Positions 22,311 to 30,948 of a stretch of 64,000 nt of DNA are shown here, piece after piece. Under the pieces are notes generated by a model, which was not told the DNA's origin, ran no database searches, and saw only the letters and a list, made by a program, of their open reading frames with translations. This stretch comes from Paenibacillus_AB sp036577625 (GTDB lineage: Bacteria > Bacillota > Bacilli > Paenibacillales > NBRC-103111). Position 1 is the first letter of the stretch. Every line of letters begins with the position of its first letter. The stretch covers positions 1 through 64,000 of the forward strand of contig NZ_JARBDC010000032.1 of the NCBI RefSeq assembly GCF_036577625.1, read 5' to 3'. Position numbers and translations under genes: made by a program.

Positions 22311-22366
22311 GCGGAAGCGGCACCCGCCCGAGCCGATGACATTACTCGAGACGGCACCGCTTCCGC
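22311..22366. repeat. Inverted repeat in the rsgA leader
   Basis: GCGGAAGCGG (22311-22320) is the exact inverse of CCGCTTCCGC (22357-22366). It could fold in the rsgA 5' UTR. The remaining gap to the AraC gene (to 22674) has a short GATTC triple repeat at 22481-22497 and no gene. Confidence 0.4.
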
Positions 22367-22674
22367 AGTCCGATTGTATGTGCGGCTCGTTCCGGTACAC
22401 GTCGTACCGAAACGGTTTCGACAAGGCTAAATGGCATATAACATCCGTCCTTTCCCGGCGCTGGTAGGTAGCGCTTCTCCGATTCGATTCGATTCGATGC
22501 GCGATCGCCGCCTGAAACCGCAAGCGGGACGATCGAAACGCCGGCCGCCGAAAATAGCGGCCGTCTTCATCTTATGGCATTGCGGCGCGCGGCGCACTAG
22601 GGCCGTATCGTTATAATTATTTTTTCGAAAGTGATACGGGTTCGGCCGACCTTGAGCTTTTGTCGACGGCCCCC

Positions 22675-23493
22675 CTAAAGCTCCGTCCGATAACCGTTTT
22701 TCTGAAAAGCGCTCGGACTGACGCCGTACCGTTTGCGAAATTGGTTCAAAAAATGGTTGTAGTTCGAGAAACCGACGTCGAGCGCGACCTCGGACGCGTT
22801 CCGGTCCGTATGCGTAAGCAGCAGCGCCGCCTGGCGCACCCGCATCAGGTTGAGCGCCTCCACGATCGAGCGGCCCGTCGTCTGCTTGAACAAGTGCGAC
22901 AGCCTGGATGGCGACAGGCCGACCGCTTTGGCCAGCGTATCGACGCGCACCGTTTCGCGCATACTGCCGGACAGCAGCCGGAGCGTTTCCTCGATGCGCG
23001 GATCGACCGGCTTGCTCATTCGTCTTGCCAGCAGCAGCAATATTTCGCGCAGCGCATTTTCGCTGAGCTCGTGCCAATACGGTCCCCGTTCCCCGAAGTC
23101 GGCCAAAACCCGCTTGAACGCCCGGTACACGCGTTTGCGCATCGCGCCGCTTTCGATCCGGTGAACGATCAGCTCCCTGTCGGGCAAAAGCCCCGTCTCC
23201 ATCATTCGCGAAGAAAAATGGGCCCAGACGAAATTCCATCGTCCCCCCTTCTCCGTCCCGTACTCGTGAGGCGTTCCCGACTTGAGCAAAACGAGATCCC
23301 CCGCCCCGCACAGCCGTTTGACGCCCGAAGTGACGAAATAGCCTTGCCCGCTCAGCGTATAGGTGACGAGCCAGTCCTCCATCCCTTCCGGGCGTCTCGT
23401 CACATACGAATCCGGATTGTCGAAATGACCGGCGATGACGACTCCGCCGGCCAAGCTTTCGCCTCCGGATAGGGCGTTCCCTTCTTTCGGCAT
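22675..23493 (-). CDS. AraC-family transcriptional regulator
   Basis: A 272-residue regulator: a cupin-like effector domain (residues about 15-150; GYFVTSGVKRLCGAGDLVLLKSG) and a C-terminal AraC-type double helix-turn-helix (about 170-270; LAKAVGLSPSRLSHLFKQTTG and ASEVALDVGFSNYNHFLNQF). AGAGGA precedes the ATG at 23493; a longer open frame upstream is not coding. It is divergent from the dioxygenase gene at 23737, the most likely target. The effector is unknown; many such pairs in Paenibacillus sit in plant-polysaccharide or small-molecule catabolism loci. Confidence 0.9.
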   Translation of the reverse strand: MPKEGNALSGGESLAGGVVIAGHFDNPDSYVTRRPEGMEDWLVTYTLSGQGYFVTSGVKRLCGAGDLVLLKSGTPHEYGTEKGGRWNFVWAHFSSRMMETGLLPDRELIVHRIESGAMRKRVYRAFKRVLADFGERGPYWHELSENALREILLLLARRMSKPVDPRIEETLRLLSGSMRETVRVDTLAKAVGLSPSRLSHLFKQTTGRSIVEALNLMRVRQAALLLTHTDRNASEVALDVGFSNYNHFLNQFRKRYGVSPSAFQKNGYRTEL

Positions 23494-23736
23494 CCGTCCT
23501 CTCCCTCCCCTCCTGCTTCCGAGGAAACAGAATCGTTCAGTTCCGCTTTCCCTCATCATACTCCAACATTCGTTCTGCGACAACGATCCGCTCGGAAACG
23601 ATCGATACCGGCAGCAGAATCGTAGGAATATTCGGCACGATTGTGACTTCCCGCATCCGGACGGCGGCGGTATGATGAAGGAGAACGGACGGCGGCGGGA
23701 CCGCCGGCCGACTTTACCGGACCGGAGGAATGCCAT

Positions 23737-24534
23737 ATGTTCGCGTTGACGGAAGAGCAGAAGAAGCATTTCGAAGAAGAAGGCTATCTCCTCGTGAAAG
23801 GACTGTTCGACTCGAACGATGTGGAGACGATCGAGCGGACGTTCGAGGAAATCGGCAACCAAACGATACCGGGCCATTTCGTCCCGGATTTGAATGCCGA
23901 CGCGTCCGACCCGCTGAAACGGTATCCGCGCGTCATGCACCCCCATCGCTTCAACGAAACGGCGAAAGCGTACATGCTGCATCAACCGGTAATGGACGTG
24001 CTCAGAGACTTGTTCGGGGAAGAGCCGCTCGCCGCGCAAAGCATGTTTTATTACAAGCCGCCGGGCTCGCGCGGGCAGGCGCTTCATCAGGACAACTTTT
24101 ATTTGAAGGTCGAGCCCGGCAACTGCATCGCCGCCTGGACGGCCATCGACGTCGTCGACGAAGAGAACGGCGGCTTGCTCGTCGTCCCGAAGACGAATAC
24201 GTTCGATATCGTTTGTCCGGACGAAGCGGACCGGAACGAGTCGTTTACGACCCATTACGTCAAGCCGCCGAAGGACCGCAAAGCGATCCCCGTGGCGATG
24301 GACAAGGGCGACGTGCTGTTTTTCAACGGCAATTTGATCCACGGCTCCTATCGCAACAAATCGAAGGACCGGTTCCGCCGCTCGTTCATATGCCATTACG
24401 CCAACTCGTCCGCCGTTTCCATCGGCGCGCACTACCGTCCGCTGTATCGGGCCGACGGCTCCGAAGTCATGCTGGAGGCGAATCCCGACGGCGGACCTTG
24501 CGGCATCGAAGCCGCCAGCCCGTATGTCCATTGA
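23737..24534 (+). CDS. Phytanoyl-CoA dioxygenase (PhyH) family protein
   Basis: A 265-residue Fe(II)/2-oxoglutarate oxygenase. The facial triad is visible: HQDNFY (about 127-132; His and Asp), the distal His in GNLIHGSYRN (about 203), and the 2-oxoglutarate-binding Arg in DRFRRSF just after. The N-terminal segment ALTEEQKKHFEEEGYLLVKG is standard for the family. Cytosolic; it hydroxylates a small molecule that is not identifiable from sequence. GGAGG precedes the ATG and a strong terminator follows. Divergent AraC regulator. Confidence 0.88.
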   Translation: MFALTEEQKKHFEEEGYLLVKGLFDSNDVETIERTFEEIGNQTIPGHFVPDLNADASDPLKRYPRVMHPHRFNETAKAYMLHQPVMDVLRDLFGEEPLAAQSMFYYKPPGSRGQALHQDNFYLKVEPGNCIAAWTAIDVVDEENGGLLVVPKTNTFDIVCPDEADRNESFTTHYVKPPKDRKAIPVAMDKGDVLFFNGNLIHGSYRNKSKDRFRRSFICHYANSSAVSIGAHYRPLYRADGSEVMLEANPDGGPCGIEAASPYVH

Positions 24535-24562
24535 AAACGCGCAGGACGCGGAAGCCGTTTCG

Positions 24563-24603
24563 GCCGCGAACGGCGAGCGCTTCGCTCGCCCGCGGCTTTT
24601 TTT
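24563..24603 (+). terminator. Intrinsic terminator of the dioxygenase gene
   Basis: A two-part stem GCCGCG-aac-GGCGAGCG / CGCTCGCC-c-GCGGC with seven T residues. Confidence 0.85.
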
Positions 24604-24634
24604 GCCTTGAAGGGCGGCTGTCGTTTCCGACGGC

Positions 24635-25741
24635 TCAGGAACGGCCGGTCCGGCTTGCTCCCCGCCTGTTCCGGACAAGAGCGATCAAAAATAAAAGTAC
24701 GGGAATGGCCAGGCGCACCGCCAGCGCGTAAAAAGCGAACGAAGTGCCCAAAAAATAGGAAAGCTCCTGCAAATCCGAGGCTACCCATACGCTCGTCGCC
24801 ATTAATAAGAAGCCGAGCGGATAAACCAGCGGTCTATAGGCGTTCAACCCCAGCCACTGGGCTGTTCCCAGAACGATCACATAAAAATGCATGCAAATTT
24901 GAATGAAAGCGCCCAAAATCCAAATCGACATGACGATCGCTTCGATATGCTCGATAAATCCGGCAAGACTGACCTGCCGAACCGCAACCATGGTCGGATA
25001 CGTGAGATCGGCCGTTATTTCGCCGAACAAAAACAAGGCGGCAAGATTCGTCACGACCATCGTCAGCATGACCGCGAAAACCGAAATCATCCCCCACTTC
25101 ATCCCTTTGTCTTTGTCGCCCAGAAACGGAAACAAAAACGCAAGGGCGAAAAAGGAGCTGAACCAGTCCATCGGCGACACCGCTCCCCGGATGACCGGCA
25201 TCATGCCGTATTCCAAAATCGGCAGCAAGTTTTTCGGCTTCATGTTCGGCAGCAGCAAAGCGGTAACGGCCGCGACCAGCAACACCAAGAGGACGATGAA
25301 CGATTGGGAGCATCGGCCGAGCACTTCCAGCCCGGAGCGGATCGCGATCGCGCAGGCGAAGACGGTTATTCCCATAACGACGACCATCGGAGTTTTCAAA
25401 AAAAAGTTGCCGACGATAAATTCGCCGTATTGCCTGACGACTATCCCGCCGAGATGCAAATAAAAAAACAGGAACACGAAGCCGAGCGCTTTCCCCGGAA
25501 TTCGTCCGGCGATATCGATGCTGTACTCCATTACCGTTTTCCCGGGGTAAAGCTTGCCCAGTCGGTAAGCGACGAAAACGAGCAAAAACCCGACCAAGGA
25601 AGCGACGATCGGCGATATCCACAAATTCCGCTCCGCATGCTTGGCCGTTATGGCCGGCAAAATGACGATACCGGTCGCGATCGGCATCGCATACAGCAGC
25701 AGCGCCATTTGGTATGACGATACTTTCCCTTGTTCGATCAT
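24635..25741 (-). CDS. Spore germination receptor subunit B (GerAB/GerKB family permease)
   Basis: A 368-residue membrane protein with about ten hydrophobic helices of the APC-type GerAB family (start KVSSYQMALLLYAMPIATGIVILP; PTMVAVRQVSLAGFIEHIEA in the conserved middle loop). It binds the germinant in the spore inner membrane and works with the A and C subunits encoded upstream. The ATG at 25741, eight to nine bases after GAGGGG, is preferred over one 24 bp earlier. Last gene of the receptor operon. Which nutrient it senses cannot be told. Confidence 0.9.
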   Translation of the reverse strand: MIEQGKVSSYQMALLLYAMPIATGIVILPAITAKHAERNLWISPIVASLVGFLLVFVAYRLGKLYPGKTVMEYSIDIAGRIPGKALGFVFLFFYLHLGGIVVRQYGEFIVGNFFLKTPMVVVMGITVFACAIAIRSGLEVLGRCSQSFIVLLVLLVAAVTALLLPNMKPKNLLPILEYGMMPVIRGAVSPMDWFSSFFALAFLFPFLGDKDKGMKWGMISVFAVMLTMVVTNLAALFLFGEITADLTYPTMVAVRQVSLAGFIEHIEAIVMSIWILGAFIQICMHFYVIVLGTAQWLGLNAYRPLVYPLGFLLMATSVWVASDLQELSYFLGTSFAFYALAVRLAIPVLLFLIALVRNRRGASRTGRS

Positions 25742-25783
25742 GACGATTGGCCCCTCTTCTCCCATGTCTCAGCGACAAGACGA

Positions 25784-26008
25784 TTATTCAAGACTTTTCC
25801 CGAGCGGACCGAAGATCGATTCGACCAGCTGCGTAGGGCCCGGCAGTTCGGGAACGAATACGAGCAGCACGGCGATCGCCCATCCGAGCGCCGTTATCGC
25901 CGCGAAAGCCGCTCGCTCTTTCCATGACCGTCGGGACCAATTCCGCCGATCCGACATCAAAACGGCCGCGGCCAGCAGCGTAATTCCTATAACCGACACA
26001 ACGTTCAT
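25784..26008 (-). CDS. Small membrane protein of the germinant-receptor operon
   Basis: A 74-residue protein with two hydrophobic helices (VVSVIGITLLAAAVLM at 3-18; AAFAAITALGWAIAVLLVF at about 33-51). Its ATG overlaps the GerC stop codon (ATGA), and the gene ends 42 bp before gerB, so it belongs to the receptor operon. Small D-type subunits with two membrane helices occur in some ger operons (GerD-like fourth subunits, such as GerXD/GerVB-type); this protein fits that description by size and place, but I see no further motif. Confidence 0.7.
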   Translation of the reverse strand: MNVVSVIGITLLAAAVLMSDRRNWSRRSWKERAAFAAITALGWAIAVLLVFVPELPGPTQLVESIFGPLGKSLE

Positions 26009-27249
26009 TCGGACTGCACCTCCTCTTTCGTCCGGAGCGCCCCCGGATCGGAAAGCCCTTGCCGCAATATTTTGACATCCGTTTCGATGACGGTTTTCAC
26101 CCGCGGGAACATTTCGTCCCACCGGTCCTTTGCCTTGTTCCATTGCTTCGGATAGCTGCGGTGAAAAGCTTCCGAAAACCCGAAAATATCGGCGTTCATT
26201 TTGTTCTGGACCGTGCCGATCGCTTCTTTCATTCGGCTCGCGACCGCTTCGGCCAGCTCCCGTTCCAATTCGCCGGACAGCACCGGATTGCTGAAATCGA
26301 CGTTCGTCGTATTTTGAAGCATGTCGCCTTCGGCTTTACTTTTAACCGTAACGCTCCACTCTCCGTGCTCGATTCGCGGAAGGAGCTCCGTTTCGCTGCG
26401 GACCAGCCTGACGGTAACGAAGCCGCGGCCCGTTCTCGCCGGAGTGACGGTTACCGTGGCCAAATCGATTTCGTTACGGATCCACATCGCCCCTCGCATC
26501 GTTTCTTCGTCGAGAAAGCCGATCAGCTTGTCTTTTTTCACGATGCCGGCTCCGTTCGGATACGGAATGTTTCCGTCGTTTTTTTCTTCCGACTTCCCGT
26601 ACTGCACGAGCGGAACAACGGCCGCTCCCGCTTTGCCTGCCAGCATCTGGGACAACGAAACGATCGACGTCTCGATGCCGAGATGCAAATCGGTCAAGCC
26701 GCGCAGCATTTGGGCCGAACTTCTTTCGAGCGGTATCGGCAGGATCAACACTTGCTTGGCCGGGCCTTTGCTTATGAAAATATCGGCATTGTCCCTTATT
26801 TCCGGACTCCGGAGCAGGAAGTCCACATGCTCGCGAAATCCTTTCCGCGCCAGCTCCTCGCCGATGATGAAAATTTCGCCGTGCCCCCAAAAAATGTGCC
26901 GCGACAGCTTCATTTGAAGCTTGGACATCGCTTCCGCCATCGTGGCCCCGACTTCGGAGCGGACGATGACCTGACTGCCTTCGCTTACGCCGCCGGAGCC
27001 GCTCGAACCGCCCGAGCCGTTCATCGTTCCCTGCTGACCGCCGCCGGCGGTTCTCGGGTTGAACACTTGAACGGACAGCTCGATATTCGTATCGCCCGCT
27101 TTATCGATCGCCGCGGCCGTGATGACCGCCATATTGTTGACTTCCCTTCGGTCCCAGCAGCCCGTCAGCAGCACGGCTTCCATGAGCAGGGTCGTTAGAA
27201 CGGCCAGCTTGGCCCCCTTCCCGAATCGCCCGTCTTTCATCGCTCTCAT
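26005..27249 (-). CDS. Ger(x)C family spore germination lipoprotein
   Basis: A 414-residue lipoprotein: signal ending LLMEAVLLTGC, lipid on Cys at about residue 31. The mature part starts WDRREVNNMAVITAAAIDK, the diagnostic GerC motif, and carries the three-domain GerC layout (GHGEIFIIGEELARKGFREH, DFLLRSPEIRDNADIFISKG). The Gly/Ser-rich insert GGGQQGTMNGSGGSSGSGG near 75-95 is somewhat long. The start overlaps the gerA stop (ATGA), so the subunits are translationally coupled. Confidence 0.9.
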   Translation of the reverse strand: MRAMKDGRFGKGAKLAVLTTLLMEAVLLTGCWDRREVNNMAVITAAAIDKAGDTNIELSVQVFNPRTAGGGQQGTMNGSGGSSGSGGVSEGSQVIVRSEVGATMAEAMSKLQMKLSRHIFWGHGEIFIIGEELARKGFREHVDFLLRSPEIRDNADIFISKGPAKQVLILPIPLERSSAQMLRGLTDLHLGIETSIVSLSQMLAGKAGAAVVPLVQYGKSEEKNDGNIPYPNGAGIVKKDKLIGFLDEETMRGAMWIRNEIDLATVTVTPARTGRGFVTVRLVRSETELLPRIEHGEWSVTVKSKAEGDMLQNTTNVDFSNPVLSGELERELAEAVASRMKEAIGTVQNKMNADIFGFSEAFHRSYPKQWNKAKDRWDEMFPRVKTVIETDVKILRQGLSDPGALRTKEEVQSE

Positions 27250-28799
27250 CGCCTGCGTTCATCTCCCTCGGACGGTTCGGGCATTTGTCCGGGCGGCATC
27301 CGCCTCCGTCTGTTTCGGCCGACGTACATGCTCGGCCTGGATCGCATCATCCAATGCGGAACGCGCATCAGGACGTCTTTCAAATCGCTGCCCTTCGTCG
27401 GAGCGATCGGAGACATGTAGGGCACGCCGAACGAGCGGAGCGAACACAAATGCACATAGATGACGATGAAACCGATCATGATGCCGAGCAAACCGAGAAA
27501 GCCGGCAAGCAGCATGATCGGAAACCGGAGCAGCCGCAGCGCGATCCCGCCCGAATATTGCGGAATGAGAAACGATGCGATTCCCGTAATGGCGACGACC
27601 ATGACCATCGGGGACGAAACGAGTCCCGCAGCCGTCGCCGCCTGGCCGATAACGAGCGCCCCGACGATGCTGACGGCCGCGCCGACCTGCTTCGGCAGCC
27701 GAACGCCCGCTTCGCGCAGCCCCTCGAACGTAATTTCCATCAGCAGCGCTTCCGCCAAGGCCGGAAACGGTATTTCCTCCCGGGACTTGACGAGCGTCAG
27801 CAGCAGGTGCGAAGGGATCATTTCTTGATGGAACGTGACGACGGCTACGTAAAAGGAAGGGGCGAGCAGAGCGACGATGACGAAAAAATAGCGAAGCCAG
27901 CGGATAACCGAGCCGATCGTATATCGCTGATAATAATCTTCCGGCGACTGCAGCAATGCAAAAAACGTAGTCGGCGCAATGAGAACGAAGGGGGTTCCGT
28001 CGACCAAAATAAGCACGCGGCCTTCCAGCAGCGCGCCCGCGGCCACGTCGGGCCGCTCCGTCGTGGAAAGCTGGGGAAACGGGGACGACGGATTGTCCTC
28101 GATCATTTCCTCGATATAGTTGCTTTCCAAAATGCCGTCGATTTCGATGCGCCCGATCCGTTTGGCCGTCTCCTCGACAAGGGCGGGCTCGGCGATTCCT
28201 TCGATGAAGGCGACGATCACTTTCGTTCGCGTATACGTGCCGACGAGAACGCTTTTCATTTTGAGCCGATTGCTTTTGATTCTTCTGCGCAGCATCGACG
28301 TATTGACCCGCAGCGTTTCCGTGAACCCTTCGCGCGGACCGCGAACGACCGATTCGGCCATCGGCTCGTCAATGCCGCGTTTTTCCCATTTGGCGAGGCC
28401 GAACGCCGTCCCCTTCGGACTGTGCTCCGGCAAAACGACCGGGTTTCCGTCCGAAACTTGGCCGACGAGCTCCGCTATCGTCCGCACGTCGGACGTTTGC
28501 GCAACCGTCGTTATTTCTTTGACGGAACGACATTCGCCGTCTTCGGACATTGCATCTTGTTTCATTAAAGGCGCCAGCACGTGCTGATCGATCAGCTCGA
28601 CGTCGGACAACCCGTCGATGTAAACAAGAACGGCATCGAGTATGCCGCCGATGCGGAAACGATGTATGATGACGTCCGAACAATTTTCGTAAACGGCATC
28701 CAGCATCGACAAGTTGGCGTCCAAGCTTTCCGTTAGCGGGGATTGCGGCAGCGGCGCCTCCGGTTGTTCGCGTTTAGGTCCGTTATGTGTCGAATTCAC
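27246..28799 (-). CDS. Spore germination receptor subunit A (GerA family)
   Basis: A 517-residue inner-membrane protein: soluble N-terminal domain (1-300) with DVIIHRFRIGGILDAVLVYIDGL and LEGRVLILVDGTPFVLIAPTTFF, then four to five helices (about 310-460), and a basic C-terminal tail SRPSMYVGRNRRRRMPPGQ. GTG is the start (28799). First gene of the gerA-gerC-small protein-gerB operon, which is probably transcribed by sigma-G in the forespore; I could not assign a sigma-G promoter with confidence. Confidence 0.92.
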   Translation of the reverse strand: MNSTHNGPKREQPEAPLPQSPLTESLDANLSMLDAVYENCSDVIIHRFRIGGILDAVLVYIDGLSDVELIDQHVLAPLMKQDAMSEDGECRSVKEITTVAQTSDVRTIAELVGQVSDGNPVVLPEHSPKGTAFGLAKWEKRGIDEPMAESVVRGPREGFTETLRVNTSMLRRRIKSNRLKMKSVLVGTYTRTKVIVAFIEGIAEPALVEETAKRIGRIEIDGILESNYIEEMIEDNPSSPFPQLSTTERPDVAAGALLEGRVLILVDGTPFVLIAPTTFFALLQSPEDYYQRYTIGSVIRWLRYFFVIVALLAPSFYVAVVTFHQEMIPSHLLLTLVKSREEIPFPALAEALLMEITFEGLREAGVRLPKQVGAAVSIVGALVIGQAATAAGLVSSPMVMVVAITGIASFLIPQYSGGIALRLLRFPIMLLAGFLGLLGIMIGFIVIYVHLCSLRSFGVPYMSPIAPTKGSDLKDVLMRVPHWMMRSRPSMYVGRNRRRRMPPGQMPEPSEGDERRR

Positions 28800-29023
28800 G
28801 CTCGTAATAGCACCTGCCCTAACCGGATAGTACCCCTATTTTTGGCAACATTGCCGCAGTTTATCCTTGGGAGGCATTTGCGGCCATAGCCGGGTTTCGT
28901 CCCGGCACGGACACCGGACGCGGGATAAGCATTCGGTGCCGCCAGGCCGGGGCGGCGCGGGCGCAGCGGCTTCAAAATGGATAACTCTGCCTGCCGCCTC
29001 TCCCCCGATAACGGCAAAACGCC

Positions 29024-29240
29024 GAAAAGGCCGGATAATGCTCAAAAGAGCACGATCCGGCCATCTCTCCCGCTCCCTACGCAGCAATAGCGCTCAAAAG
29101 CGCACGATCCCCGCCACCGTCGCGTCGCAGCAACACGGAAAAGGCCGGATAATGCTCAAAAGAACACGATCCGGCCATCTCTCTCGCTCCCTACGCAGCA
29201 ATAGCGCTCAAAAGCGCACGATCCCCGCGTCCGTCGCGTC
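29024..29240. repeat. Two tandem copies (114-bp period) of a hairpin-rich extragenic element
   Basis: Copies 29024-29126 and 29138-29240 match with only a handful of differences. Each copy holds two hairpins: one with outer arms CCGGAT/ATCCGG and inner arms TGCTC/GAGCA (AAAA loop), and a second GCGCT-CAAA-AGCGC followed by ACGATCCCCGC. In the second copy the inner arm changes GAGCA to GAACA, weakening one pair. It lies just past the stop codon of the response regulator. The rest of the gap up to 28800 has no gene. Confidence 0.8.
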
Positions 29241-29259
29241 TCCCCGACGCGACGCCTCC

Positions 29260-30948
29260 TCATTTCGTTCCGCGCCGCTCCCGTCCCGCGTACTCCCCCG
29301 GCGTCATGCCGCTGTACGCCTTGAACAGCTTGATGAAATAACTTTTGTTGTCGTACCCGAGCCGGTAAGCGATTTCGTGCACCGTGTAACGCGACGTGTC
29401 GAGCAGCTCCTTCGTCTTCTCCATCTTCGTCCGGGTGACGAAGTCGACGAACGTTTCGCCCGTCTCCTTTTTGAACAGCCGGCTGAAGTAGCTCGCGTTC
29501 AAATGGAGATGGTCCGCCACTTCCTCGAGCGATATTTTGCGATGCGCGTTCAGCTCGACGAACCGCTGCGCCTCGACGATTTCCGGCCGCGACGCCTGCC
29601 CGGCGAGCGCCTCCGCCCGCCGGGCCGCCTCCCGCAATTCGCCCGCGGCGACGGCCGCCAGCTCGTCGAGCCGGTCCGCCTCGAGAATCGTCCGGTGCAG
29701 CGCCTCGCGCGAGTAAGCTCTCGGCTCGCGCTCCATCGTCTCGAACTTCAAATGCAGGTCGAGCAGCAGCTTCATGAACCACTGCTTCACCGACTCGGGC
29801 GCATAGCGGCGTTCGCGGATCCGTTCCGCCCATTCCCGGACGGCCGGTTCGATCGCCTCCGTCTGTCCGCGCAGCACGAGCTGCCGAAACCTCTCCAGCG
29901 CCTCGGAATACGACGCGAACACGTCGTCGTCCGCAAAGCCGACGTCCGTTCGAACCGCTATCGTCCGGCCCGGCATGTAAAACAGCTGCGCGCGGTCTTC
30001 GACGAGCCGCTGCATGTTCGAGCGAAGCCGAATCGGATCGATCGCGTCCTTCTCGCCGACGACGATCGAGACGGATAACCGCAAATAGTCCTGCAGCGCG
30101 TCGCGAATGCGCCGCAGCAGCGAGTGGACGCGGTTCATGCCGAGAAACGGCCGCTCCCCGCCATCCGCGGAGCCCGGCCCGAGCAGCAGCAGCAGCTCCC
30201 GGCCCGAGACGCGGAACGAAGCGCCCTGAACGTCGTGGCGTTCCAGCAGCTCGTCGGCGACGTTTTGCACCGCGAACGCGCAGTTGTCTTCGGATACGAA
30301 GCGCGCCTTCGCCTCGGCGAATTTGTCGATCGTCAGCAGCGCGGGAACGTACGGCACCGAGCCGAACCGGATGCCGAAGGCGGCGGCCTCCTGCTCCCAC
30401 GACGCCGGGTCGGCGATCGGATGGTACAGCAGCGAGCGGATGAACCGTTCCTTGGCGATGGAACGGTCCGAATCCGGCTTGGACGCCGCCGCAAGGCCCG
30501 CTCCCGTTCCCGTTCCCGCCCCCGCGCCGCCGTCCGCCGCCTCGTCCCGCTCGTTCAGCCGCGCGGCGATGCGCCGCAGCAGCTCGCTTAACGAATCCGG
30601 CTGCACCGTCTCCTTCAAAATATAGTCGTCCACGCCGAGCTTGATTGCCTGCTGGGCGTACTTGAACTCGTCGTGGCACGATAAAATGACGACGGCGACG
30701 TCCGGCTTCAGCCGCTTCGCCTCGGCGATCAGCTGCAGGCCGTCCATCTGCGGCATGCCGATATCGGTCACGAGAATGTCCGGCAGCCGCCCGCCCGCAT
30801 CCGCGCCTGCGCCCGCCATATACTCGAACGCCCTGGCGCCGTTTTCGAACGCGCCGGCCAGCCGCAGGCCGAGCTCGTCCCAACGGATCGCCTGCCGCAA
30901 AAAATCGAGCACCGGCACGTCGTCGTCGACAATGATGACGCTACGCAT
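29260..30948 (-). CDS. YesN-type response regulator (REC + AraC HTH)
   Basis: A 562-residue response regulator. The receiver domain covers residues 1-125, with the acidic pocket DDD at 8-10, the phospho-acceptor Asp62 in LVTDIGMPQMDG and the conserved Lys in DDYILKE. A long middle region (about 150-440) includes an Ala/Gly-rich linker; the C-terminal AraC domain (about 455-555) reads SLEEVADHLHLNASYFSRLFKKETGE and VHEIAYRLGYDNKSYFIKLFKAYSG. It overlaps the sensor kinase gene by 8 bp. It should activate the adjacent ABC importer; a shared AAATATTTTTAC motif upstream of two promoters there is a candidate binding site. Confidence 0.92.
   Translation of the reverse strand: MRSVIIVDDDVPVLDFLRQAIRWDELGLRLAGAFENGARAFEYMAGAGADAGGRLPDILVTDIGMPQMDGLQLIAEAKRLKPDVAVVILSCHDEFKYAQQAIKLGVDDYILKETVQPDSLSELLRRIAARLNERDEAADGGAGAGTGTGAGLAAASKPDSDRSIAKERFIRSLLYHPIADPASWEQEAAAFGIRFGSVPYVPALLTIDKFAEAKARFVSEDNCAFAVQNVADELLERHDVQGASFRVSGRELLLLLGPGSADGGERPFLGMNRVHSLLRRIRDALQDYLRLSVSIVVGEKDAIDPIRLRSNMQRLVEDRAQLFYMPGRTIAVRTDVGFADDDVFASYSEALERFRQLVLRGQTEAIEPAVREWAERIRERRYAPESVKQWFMKLLLDLHLKFETMEREPRAYSREALHRTILEADRLDELAAVAAGELREAARRAEALAGQASRPEIVEAQRFVELNAHRKISLEEVADHLHLNASYFSRLFKKETGETFVDFVTRTKMEKTKELLDTSRYTVHEIAYRLGYDNKSYFIKLFKAYSGMTPGEYAGRERRGTK

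Noticed and set aside
23494..24678. N-terminal extension that would make the AraC regulator 667 residues long
   Set aside because: The extension is antisense to the dioxygenase gene; the AraC start is fixed by its own ribosome-binding site at 23493.
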